In this document: in pieces, positions 1 to 6,210 of the stretch | How positions within the stretch are numbered: position 1 is the stretch's first letter | How the letters are laid out: each line of letters opens with the position of its first letter | NCBI GenBank assembly: GCA_049644305.1 | Contig: JBARRQ010000161.1 | Span: 1-8,515, forward strand | DNA from: AC-32 sp049644305 | GTDB lineage: Bacteria > Actinomycetota > Thermoleophilia > Gaiellales > Gaiellaceae | Direction of reading: 5' to 3' | DNA: 8,515 nt | Translations under genes and position numbers: made by a program | The notes under the pieces: generated by a model | Database searches by the model: none | Seen by the model: the letters and a program-made list of their open reading frames with translations, nothing else | What the model was told of the DNA's origin: nothing

Positions 1-1885
1 GGCGCATCGCGGGCGCCGCGGCCGCGAGCAGCTGCGCCGCGCGTGCCGCGAGTCGCCGCGGCTCGTTTGTCTTGGCCACAAGCTGGGCACGATGCCGCCC
101 GCGAAGGCGGAAGAGCGGAGCCGGGCCGAGCAGCTCGCCGCCCTGACCGTCAAGGCCGGTCCGAAGCTCGCCGAGCAACCCCAGCGCTGCGCCTTCGGAC
201 GGGGCCGTGACGAGCATGCGAACAAGGTGGCCGAACGGCGGGTAGCCGAGCTCCCGTCGCCGTTCCAGCTCGTCGGCGAGGAACCGCGGCACGTCGTGCC
301 TGACGGCGAGCGCCAGGGGCCGCGCGTCCGGCTGGAACGTCTGCACCAGGACCCGACCGGGCGCGTCGCGGCCGCTGCGACCGGCGAGCTGCGTCACGAG
401 CTGAAACGTCCGCTCTTCGGCGCGTAGGTCGGGCAGGCCGAGACCCGTGTCCGCATCGATGACGGCCGCGAGCGCGACGCCGGCAAAGTGGTGTCCCTTC
501 GCCACCATCTGCGTCCCGAGCAGCACCGCGCGGTCTGCGTCCCGGAAACGCCGCAGCGCGAGGGCCAGCGCCTCCGGGCGGGCGACGCTGTCGGCGTCGA
601 GGCGAATCAGCTCCAACTCGGGCAGGCGGGCGGCGAGCTCCCGCTCGAGCCGCTGTGTTCCGGCCCCGATCCGTGCGAGCTCGACCGAGCGGCAGACGGG
701 GCAGTCCGAGGGCGCCGGCTCCGCGTGCCCGCAGTGATGACAGCGCAGCGTCTCGTCGCGGTGGAGCACCAGCGCCACGTCGCAGTCGGGACAGCGAAAG
801 GTCGCGCCGCAGGCGCGGCAGTGCAACGCGGGAGCCACGCCGCGGCGGTTGAGCAGCAGGATCGCCTTGCCCCCGTTCTCTGCGATCTCGCCGAGCCCGG
901 CCAGCAGCGGCGCCGAGAGTGGATAGCCGGCCTCCCGGCGCAAGTCGACGAGCTTGACCGGCGGCAGGCGGCCACCCAGTCGCTCGCGCAGCTCGAGCCG
1001 CTCGAGCCGATGCCAGCTTTCGGGTCGTGGCGTCGCGCTGCCGTAGACCGCGACTGCCCCTTCCAGCGAGGCCCGCTTCGCGGCGACGGTGCGCGCGTCG
1101 TAGCGCGGATCGGACTCCTGCTTGTAGGACTGGTCGTGCTCCTCGTCGACGCAGATCAGCCCGAGCCCGTGCAGAGGCGCGAAGATCGCAGAGCGCGCGC
1201 CGACGACGATCCGCGCATCCCCTCGGGCGATGCGCTCCCGCTCGTCCCGCCGCTCGGCCTCGGTCAGGCCGGAGTGGAGCAGCGCAACGGTGTCGCCGAA
1301 GCGCGCGCGGAACCTTCCGACCGTCTGCGGAGCGAGGGCGATCTCCGGCACGAGCACGATCGTCCCCAATCCCCGCTCCAGCGCGGCGGCCGCCGCCTGC
1401 AGATAGACCTCCGTCTTCCCGCTGCCGGTCGGGCCGTAGAGCAGGAAGTGCTCGGAGCCCCCGTCGAGCGCGGCGCGGATCCGGGCCAGCGCAGCCTCCT
1501 GGTCCTCGGACAGCCGGCTGGGGGCGGCCTCTCCGTCCAGCGAATGGCGCTCGACCGGCGATGCCTGCTCTTTGCGACGGCTGCGCCGGACCGGCGCGAT
1601 GAGCTCAAGCGCACGCGCCGGCGTCGAGCCGTAGTACTCCGCCAGCCAGAGCGCGAGATCCACCAGAGGCGAAGGGAGCTCGTCCACGACGCCTCCGACA
1701 GACAACGTCTTCACCCCCGCCGGCGCCGCCTCGACCTCCTCCACCACGACGCCTCGCGCTCGCGAGCGCCCGAACGGCACAGAGACGACAGCTCCCTTGC
1801 CCACGCCGTCCGGCAGCTCGTACGTGAACTCCCGCGCGCTCAAGGCGCGCGCGGTCACGAGCGGAACGACCGTCCCGAAACGCAC
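1..1885 (-). CDS. priA: Primosomal replication restart helicase PriA, C-terminus cut by window edge
   Basis: PriA recognises stalled forks and reloads the replisome in the cytoplasm. The frame is open from a GTG at 1885 to the window edge, giving 628 codons, and the last visible segment (RLRGRHRAQLVAKTNEP) is typical of the PriA C-terminus, so probably only some tens of residues are missing. The N-terminal DNA-binding region (about 1-105) precedes Walker A GPTGSGKT (151-158), DEEH (247-250), GTQMVAKGHHF (457-467) and QLAGRSGR (499-506). Four CxxC pairs at Cys 356/359, 365/368, 382/385 and 395/398 form the two-zinc module. An in-frame TAA at 1895-1897 lies just upstream, so GTG 1885 is the only reasonable start. 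The start is 22 bases after the ZIP stop, suggesting cotranscription. Mycobacterium and Streptomyces PriA lack working helicase motifs; this one appears intact. Identity is near certain. Confidence 0.96.
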   Translation of the reverse strand, partial: MRFGTVVPLVTARALSAREFTYELPDGVGKGAVVSVPFGRSRARGVVVEEVEAAPAGVKTLSVGGVVDELPSPLVDLALWLAEYYGSTPARALELIAPVRRSRRKEQASPVERHSLDGEAAPSRLSEDQEAALARIRAALDGGSEHFLLYGPTGSGKTEVYLQAAAAALERGLGTIVLVPEIALAPQTVGRFRARFGDTVALLHSGLTEAERRDERERIARGDARIVVGARSAIFAPLHGLGLICVDEEHDQSYKQESDPRYDARTVAAKRASLEGAVAVYGSATPRPESWHRLERLELRERLGGRLPPVKLVDLRREAGYPLSAPLLAGLGEIAENGGKAILLLNRRGVAPALHCRACGATFRCPDCDVALVLHRDETLRCHHCGHAEPAPSDCPVCRSVELARIGAGTQRLERELAARLPELELIRLDADSVARPEALALALRRFRDADRAVLLGTQMVAKGHHFAGVALAAVIDADTGLGLPDLRAEERTFQLVTQLAGRSGRDAPGRVLVQTFQPDARPLALAVRHDVPRFLADELERRRELGYPPFGHLVRMLVTAPSEGAALGLLGELRTGLDGQGGELLGPAPLFRLRGRHRAQLVAKTNEPRRLAARAAQLLAAAAPAMR

Positions 1886-1907
1886 CCGGCGAGCTTAGAG
1901 GTGAGGG

Positions 1908-2738
1908 TCAGACGCCGGAGGCGACGAGCACGAAGTTGGTCGCGAACCCCAGCGTCAGCCCGAACAGGATCCCCCACGCGGTCAGCGTCTTCGACGCGAA
2001 GAGGCGGCAGACGTTCAGCAACTCCATCACCACGTAGAGGATCGAGCCGGCCGCGAGCGCGAGGAACAGCACGGAGACCGACGTCGACGTCCACGCCTGT
2101 CCGACGGAGGTGCCGAGGAAGGTCGGCGTCCCGGCGATCAATCCCATCAGGCCGAGGAAGCGCCAGCTGGGAGGCTCGGCATCCCCGGTGAGCGGCGCGA
2201 CGATGCCGAAGCCTTCGGTCGCGTTGTGCAGTCCGAACCCGATTACCAGCACGTAGGCGAGGCTGAGCTTGCCCGCCGCACCCGACTGTCCGATGGCGAG
2301 GCCTTCCGAGAAGTTGTGCAGCCCGATCCCGGTGGCGATGAAGAGCGCGAGCCAGCGCGCAGGCGTCAGGCCCGTGAAATGCGAGCGCTCGAGCTCACTT
2401 ACCGACGCCGCGCCGGGGCCGAGGAAGCTCTTGCGACGCCGCGCTTTCATCCACGAGTCGTAGTAGACGAGGCTGAGCAGTCCCAGCGCGAACCCGGCGA
2501 ACGCGAGCGCCGAAAGTCCGGAGAAGCGCGCCCAGTGCGACGCGGTGAGTGCCCGATCGACCGGCTCGATCGCCCCTTTCAGCACATCCCAGAGAAGGAA
2601 GATCAGGATCCCGGTCGCAGTCGCGCTCAGGAACGCCTTGAAGCTCTGCCCGACATTGTGGAGCTTGCCCATCGGCAGCCCGACGAAGATCGTCAGGCCG
2701 GCGAGGGCACCAAGGAGGAGAATCTGACCAGAGGACAC
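1908..2738 (-). CDS. ZIP-family divalent metal transporter
   Basis: This 276-residue integral membrane protein is of ZIP type and probably imports Mn2+, Zn2+ or Fe2+ into the cytoplasm. About eight hydrophobic segments can be seen (near 4-24, 36-52, 74-93, 127-147, 158-180, 194-212, 219-241 and 252-273), with a basic cytoplasmic-type loop (KARRRKS, 98-104). Two HNxxEG motifs, HNFSEG (141-146) and HNATEG (171-176), lie in adjacent membrane segments and match the metal-binding motifs of ZupT-like ZIPs; E239 in a later helix may add a ligand. The start is GTG, two bases from the metal-box palindrome. The likely SD, AAGGTGA, lies inside that palindrome. The divergent DtxR-family gene suggests metal-dependent repression. 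priA follows after 22 bases. The family is clear; the metal cannot be read from sequence, though the MntR-like partner favours Mn. Confidence 0.88.
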   Translation of the reverse strand: MSSGQILLLGALAGLTIFVGLPMGKLHNVGQSFKAFLSATATGILIFLLWDVLKGAIEPVDRALTASHWARFSGLSALAFAGFALGLLSLVYYDSWMKARRRKSFLGPGAASVSELERSHFTGLTPARWLALFIATGIGLHNFSEGLAIGQSGAAGKLSLAYVLVIGFGLHNATEGFGIVAPLTGDAEPPSWRFLGLMGLIAGTPTFLGTSVGQAWTSTSVSVLFLALAAGSILYVVMELLNVCRLFASKTLTAWGILFGLTLGFATNFVLVASGV

Positions 2739-2739
2739 T

Positions 2740-2757
2740 TGTAAGGCTCACCTTACA
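2740..2757. promoter_or_regulatory. Metal-box palindrome, predicted DtxR/MntR operator
   Basis: A perfect inverted repeat, TGTAAGG-ctca-CCTTACA, has 7-bp arms and a 4-bp centre. Its core AGGCTCACCT is the same as the centre of the actinobacterial DtxR/DmdR/IdeR iron-box consensus as I recall it (TTAGGTTAGGCTCACCTAA). It lies between a ZIP transporter and a DtxR-family regulator. It ends two bases before the ZIP start codon and covers that gene's predicted -10 and SD, so a bound repressor would block it directly. It is 54 bp upstream of the regulator start, so autoregulation is possible but less obvious. Which protein binds it is inference. Confidence 0.78.
2750..2755 (-). promoter_or_regulatory. 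Candidate -10 element for the ZIP gene
   Basis: On the minus strand TAAGGT fits TAnnnT and lies 11 bases before the GTG start, so transcription would begin about five bases before the start codon. It is wholly inside the metal-box palindrome, as expected for a repressor-controlled promoter. No good -35 is visible; GCGACC at 2776-2781 is weak and its 20-base spacing is too long. Confidence 0.35.
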
Positions 2758-2799
2758 CGCGCTCTCCGGGGGCGCGGTCGCCGTCGGCCCGATCCGCTC

Positions 2800-2811
2800 T
2801 AGACTCGCGGC
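2800..2811 (+). promoter_or_regulatory. Candidate -10 element giving a leaderless dtxR-family mRNA
   Basis: TAGACT at 2800-2805 fits the actinobacterial -10 pattern TAnnnT and is six bases before the ATG at 2812. The usual -10 to +1 distance would put the transcription start on the A of the ATG. No purine-rich SD precedes this ATG, which agrees with a leaderless message. The -35 region (about 2776-2782) is unconvincing. Confidence 0.42.
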
Positions 2812-3495
2812 ATGGCGCAAGGACATTCCGTCGACGAGTACCTGGAGACGATCTACTTCCTCGCCTTCCCGATCGGCGAGTACCGGCCTCAGTCCTCAGG
2901 CTCCCCCACGCTGGCAGCCCGCGTTGCCGAGATGCTCGGCGTCTCGCGGGCGTCCGCCGGCGAGATGCTGAAGCGACTCGAGGCCGAGGGCCTCGTCGAG
3001 CGCGGCGAGAAGAAGGAAGCGCTACTGACCCGGAGCGGCCGGGAGCGCGCCGAGCGCGTCGTCCGCCGCCATAGGCTGATCGAGCGGCTGCTGACCGACT
3101 TCATGGGATACACGGCCGCCGAGGCGCACGTGCACGCCGACGAGATCGGCGAGAGCTTCAGCGACGACATGATCGAGCGGATCGACGAGCGCCTGGGCCA
3201 CCCGAAGCGCTGCCCCCACGGCTGGCCGGTCGACACGGATTTCGAGCAGGAAGAGAACCGCGAGCTTGCCCCGCTTGCCGACCTCGCGCCGGGCACCAGG
3301 GCCGAGATCGTCCGCCTGGCCGAGCACGACGGCGAGCTCCTGCACTGGTTCTACGACCAAGGCTTCGTGCCCGGCACGGAGGTCGTGGTGCAGGAGGCTC
3401 AGCCTGCGGCCGAGCAGCTCACCGTCCGCCTCGACGGCGGCCAGCGCACGATCGCCGAGAAGGCCGCCGCCGGCCTCTTCGTCCGGACGGTCTAG
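2812..3495 (+). CDS. DtxR/MntR-family metal-dependent transcriptional regulator with FeoA-like C-terminal domain
   Basis: This 227-residue cytoplasmic protein should bind DNA when loaded with a divalent metal and repress metal-uptake genes. Residues about 5-68 form the winged helix-turn-helix (HSVDEYLETIY; LAARVAEMLGVSRASAGEMLKRLEAEGLV). Residues about 70-140 form the dimerisation and metal-binding domain (RRHRLIERLL, then the family signature CPHGWPV at 134-140). Residues about 152-227 look like a FeoA/SH3-like domain. The residue aligned with DtxR Met10 and MntR Asp8 is Glu9, which favours an MntR-like, Mn-type site over an iron-type site. Other likely ligands are His87, Glu91, His106, Asp110 and Glu114. 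The positions of DtxR Glu105 and His106 read Gly113 and Glu114, which is unusual. The gene diverges from the ZIP gene across a metal box and converges on metK. Family call is firm; metal preference is inference. Confidence 0.9.
   Translation: MAQGHSVDEYLETIYFLAFPIGEYRPQSSGSPTLAARVAEMLGVSRASAGEMLKRLEAEGLVERGEKKEALLTRSGRERAERVVRRHRLIERLLTDFMGYTAAEAHVHADEIGESFSDDMIERIDERLGHPKRCPHGWPVDTDFEQEENRELAPLADLAPGTRAEIVRLAEHDGELLHWFYDQGFVPGTEVVVQEAQPAAEQLTVRLDGGQRTIAEKAAAGLFVRTV
3492..3495. other. CTAG shared by two convergent stop codons
   Basis: The plus-strand regulator ends with TAG at 3493-3495 and minus-strand metK ends with TAG on 3494-3492. The two genes overlap by four bases through the palindrome CTAG. 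There is no intergenic space and I see no GC-rich hairpin with a T-run here, so any termination must occur inside the opposing gene or be factor-dependent. Confidence 0.93.
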
Positions 3496-4739
3496 GCCGG
3501 AGTCTTCGCAGCCGTGGCCGCTGCCTCGCGGAGCGCGTCGGCCTTGTCGGTGCGCTCCCACGTGAAGTCGTGGTCGTCCCGGCCGAAGTGCCCGTAGGCG
3601 GCTGTTTTCGCGTAGATCGGGCGGGGCAGGTCGAGGTCGCGCAGGATGGCCGCCGGGCGCAGGTCGAAGTGCTCGCGGATCAGCTCCTCGATCCGCGCGA
3701 CGGGGATCCGCTCGGTGCCGAATGTTCGCACCGCGACTGACACCGGCCGCGCCACGCCGATCGCGTAGGCCACATTCACCTCGCAGCGGTCCGCGAGCTC
3801 CGCCGCGACCACGTTCTTGGCCACGTACCGAGCGGCGTAGGCCGCCGAGCGGTCGACCTTGGTCGGATCCTTCCCCGAGAACGAGCCGCCCCCATGCCGG
3901 GCAGCGCCGCCGTACGTGTCGACGATGATCTTGCGACCCGTCAGCCCGGTGTCGCCCATCGGCCCGCCGATCACGAACTTGCCGGTCGGGTTGACGTAGA
4001 CGAAGTCCCGCTCCTCGAAGCGCTTTTCGTCATAGAGGTCGCGAGGGAGGATCGGGTGCAGGACGCGCTCGATCAGGTCAGGCTTGATCAGCGTCTCGGG
4101 GTCGCATCCTTCGGCGTGCTGCGTCGAGATAAGAATGCGCTCGATCTCGACAGGCGTCAGGCGGTCGGCGTCGTCCACCTCGTAGCGCACCGTCACCTGA
4201 GCCTTGCCGTCGGGCCGCAGGTACGGCAGCTCCCCGACCTTGCGCACCTCCGCGAGGCGCTTGCAGATCTTGTGAGCGAGCATGATCGGCAGCGGCATCA
4301 ACTCGGGCGTCTCCCGGCTCGCGTAGCCGAACATCATCCCCTGGTCGCCGGCGCCGACCTTGTCGAGCGGATCCTCGTCCGCAGGGTCGTGCTGCACCTC
4401 GTACGACGAGTCGATACCCAGCGCGATGTCCGGCGACTGCTCGTCGATCGCCACGACGACCCCGCACGTGTGCGCGTCGAACCCCCACTCGGAGTGCGTG
4501 TAGCCGATCTCAGCGATCTTCTGGCGGACGAGCGCAGGGATGTCGACGTACGTCTCGGTCGTGATCTCGCCGGCGACGACGACCAGTCCGGTCGTGATCA
4601 GCGTCTCGCAGGCCACGCGCCCACCGGGGTCGTCCGAGAGCACCGCGTCGAGCACGGTGTCCGAGATCTGGTCGGCGACCTTGTCGGGGTGTCCCTCGGT
4701 GACCGACTCCGAGGTGAAGAGAAATTCCCGGAGCGCCAT
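3492..4739 (-). CDS. metK: S-adenosylmethionine synthetase (methionine adenosyltransferase)
   Basis: MetK makes S-adenosylmethionine from methionine and ATP in the cytoplasm, releasing phosphate and diphosphate. The 415-residue product has the family's usual length or slightly more. It starts FLFTSESVTEGHPDK (6-20), with the catalytic His17 and Asp19 of GHPDK. It carries both signatures: GAGDQGMMFGYA (129-140) and the glycine-rich loop GGGSFSGKDPTKVDRSA (283-299). The C-terminal FGRDDHDFTWE (385-395) is also typical. The ATG is 13 bases after the lipoprotein stop with no clear SD, so it is probably the last gene of the der operon and translated by read-on ribosomes. The short gap leaves no room for a SAM riboswitch directly upstream. 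Its 3' end overlaps the convergent regulator by four bases. Identity is certain. Confidence 0.98.
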   Translation of the reverse strand: MALREFLFTSESVTEGHPDKVADQISDTVLDAVLSDDPGGRVACETLITTGLVVVAGEITTETYVDIPALVRQKIAEIGYTHSEWGFDAHTCGVVVAIDEQSPDIALGIDSSYEVQHDPADEDPLDKVGAGDQGMMFGYASRETPELMPLPIMLAHKICKRLAEVRKVGELPYLRPDGKAQVTVRYEVDDADRLTPVEIERILISTQHAEGCDPETLIKPDLIERVLHPILPRDLYDEKRFEERDFVYVNPTGKFVIGGPMGDTGLTGRKIIVDTYGGAARHGGGSFSGKDPTKVDRSAAYAARYVAKNVVAAELADRCEVNVAYAIGVARPVSVAVRTFGTERIPVARIEELIREHFDLRPAAILRDLDLPRPIYAKTAAYGHFGRDDHDFTWERTDKADALREAAATAAKTPA

Positions 4740-4752
4740 TCGGCGGCGCAGG

Positions 4753-6210
4753 CTACTTGATCTCGAGGAAGGCGTCGAACGTGCCGGTGCTGCCGGACAA
4801 CGACCCCCACGCCAGCAGCGACCTGAGCGGGCGAAGGTTGTCAGTCACCCGCGGCGGGAGGGACGTGCCGCCGAGGGCGGAGAAGCTCTCGACGAGCCCG
4901 ATCGAGTTCTTCACGTCGAGGTAGAGGAAGCCGGCGTTCGAGCCCGGCATTCCGGCGGCAGCTTTCGCTTCCTTGAAGTCGGCGCTGGCAGGCAGCTTCT
5001 CCCCCGGCCCTCCGAAGTCGCTGATCCCTTTGACCGAGCTGGTAACGACGACCTTGCCGTGGGCCCCGCCGTAGCGGACCGAGAACCGGCCGAAGTTCAG
5101 CGTCTTCCCGCCGCCGGTCGCCTTCGCGCCTCTCAGGGCGGCGACCTTCGCCGCCAGCTTGTTCAGCGTCTCGAGCGCCGCGCTCTGGCTCGTCGGACTG
5201 AGAACCAGCGTGAACTCGGGAATCACCGCGCCGGGACGGACGTAGAAAGCGACCTCGTTGCCGAACAGCGCGATGACGTTCTGGAGCGAGACGCCCAGCA
5301 GTCGCTGCATCTGCACGCCCGCCTGCCGAAAACCTGGATTCGACTGGATGTTCCGAACCTGACCCGTGACGCCGGTGCCCGGGAAGCTGAAGAAGGCGAG
5401 GGCATCGCCGGGGACACTCTTGATCAGCTTCGAGCTGTAGTTCTTGCCGAGACTCCCGCTGGAGCTCTTGACAGCGCCCCGCAGACGGAGCCCGTCGCTC
5501 TCGGCGCTGAGCGATGCGGAGATGAAGTCGAACCGGCCCAGGCCGGCGGCTCCTAGCCCGTACGTCGTGCCCCGCTGCTGCGCCTGCTTGATCAGCGCTG
5601 CGAGCCCCGGCCCGCCCACGTAGGCCTTGACCAGCGCGTCGCTCGGAAGCTTGCCGAGGGCGTCCTTGAAAGTGCCGTCGTCGGAGAGGGCGCTGCCGCC
5701 ACTCGTCAGCACCTGGTCGATGGCGCTCTGGCTGTTGCTGACGACGTACCACCCCTTCACCTCGCGGTAGACCGCCGGCTTCCCCGAGGTGTCGTGTGCG
5801 TTCAGCTTCTTGACGAGATCCTTGAACTTGCCCGCGTCCTTGGGCTGCGTCATGAGCGCGAACGACGTCTGGCCGGGTGTCTGTCCGCTCACGACGGCCA
5901 CATCCACCTCGGGGCCGAGCGCCGGCTTGACGTCGCTGTTGTAGTCCACGCCCTGGCCTACCAAGCCCTGTTTGACTCTGGAGAGCAAGGTTGCGCGGCC
6001 CGGGAACTTCTTGGAGAGGGTGTCAAGCTGGCTCCACTGGCTCGAGCCGAGGTCGCTGTCCACGGAAGCGAACGCCAGCGCGCCGGCACGTACGAGCGCG
6101 GCGCCGGAACTTGCCGCGGCACCGGGCTTGGCGGCGCCTCCGCAGCCCGCCGCCACCAGCGCGAAAGCGCCGATCAGGCTCAGAGCGAGCGTACGGATTC
6201 GGGGAGTCAT
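4753..6210 (-). CDS. DUF3352-like secreted lipoprotein with internal duplication
   Basis: This 485-residue protein is of unknown function. Residues 1-22 form a signal peptide (basic MTPRIR, a hydrophobic stretch, then VAAGC) with Cys23 as the likely lipidation site, so it should be anchored outside the membrane. Motifs such as ALAFASVDSD and QWSQLDTLSKKFPG resemble DUF3352 proteins of actinobacteria and cyanobacteria. The mature part is two copies of one module, about 44-248 and 269-485: GWYVVSNS/GKVVVTSS, TFKDALGKLPSDA/DFKEAKAAAGMPGSNA and LRLRGAVK/FDAFLEIK occur in the same order in each. Its ATG overlaps the gpsA stop as ATGA with GAGGGA just upstream, implying translational coupling, and metK follows after 13 bases. 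No catalytic residues are recognisable. The lipoprotein call is strong; the DUF3352 assignment is from memory of the family. Confidence 0.78.
   Translation of the reverse strand: MTPRIRTLALSLIGAFALVAAGCGGAAKPGAAASSGAALVRAGALAFASVDSDLGSSQWSQLDTLSKKFPGRATLLSRVKQGLVGQGVDYNSDVKPALGPEVDVAVVSGQTPGQTSFALMTQPKDAGKFKDLVKKLNAHDTSGKPAVYREVKGWYVVSNSQSAIDQVLTSGGSALSDDGTFKDALGKLPSDALVKAYVGGPGLAALIKQAQQRGTTYGLGAAGLGRFDFISASLSAESDGLRLRGAVKSSSGSLGKNYSSKLIKSVPGDALAFFSFPGTGVTGQVRNIQSNPGFRQAGVQMQRLLGVSLQNVIALFGNEVAFYVRPGAVIPEFTLVLSPTSQSAALETLNKLAAKVAALRGAKATGGGKTLNFGRFSVRYGGAHGKVVVTSSVKGISDFGGPGEKLPASADFKEAKAAAGMPGSNAGFLYLDVKNSIGLVESFSALGGTSLPPRVTDNLRPLRSLLAWGSLSGSTGTFDAFLEIK

Noticed and set aside
488..2191. 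Long open plus-strand frame (567 codons) opposite priA and the ZIP gene
   Set aside because: Arg/Pro/Ala-rich low-complexity translation with no family motif. It is the antisense of priA, whose minus-strand frame has all helicase and zinc motifs; long antisense frames are expected at this GC content.
2393..2402. gctcacttac inside the ZIP gene, resembling half of the metal box
   Set aside because: Only a half-site, with no inverted partner next to it; it encodes ordinary protein residues and is probably chance.
4740..4752. SAM riboswitch ahead of metK
   Set aside because: Only 13 bases separate metK from the upstream gene, and no riboswitch-like element is seen.
3894..4760. Plus-strand frame of 288 codons opposite metK
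   Set aside because: Arg/Asp/Leu/Val-rich translation without motifs, wholly antisense to an unmistakable metK.
4540..5556. Plus-strand frame of 338 codons opposite metK and the lipoprotein gene
   Set aside because: Composition typical of an antisense frame; the minus-strand genes explain the region fully.
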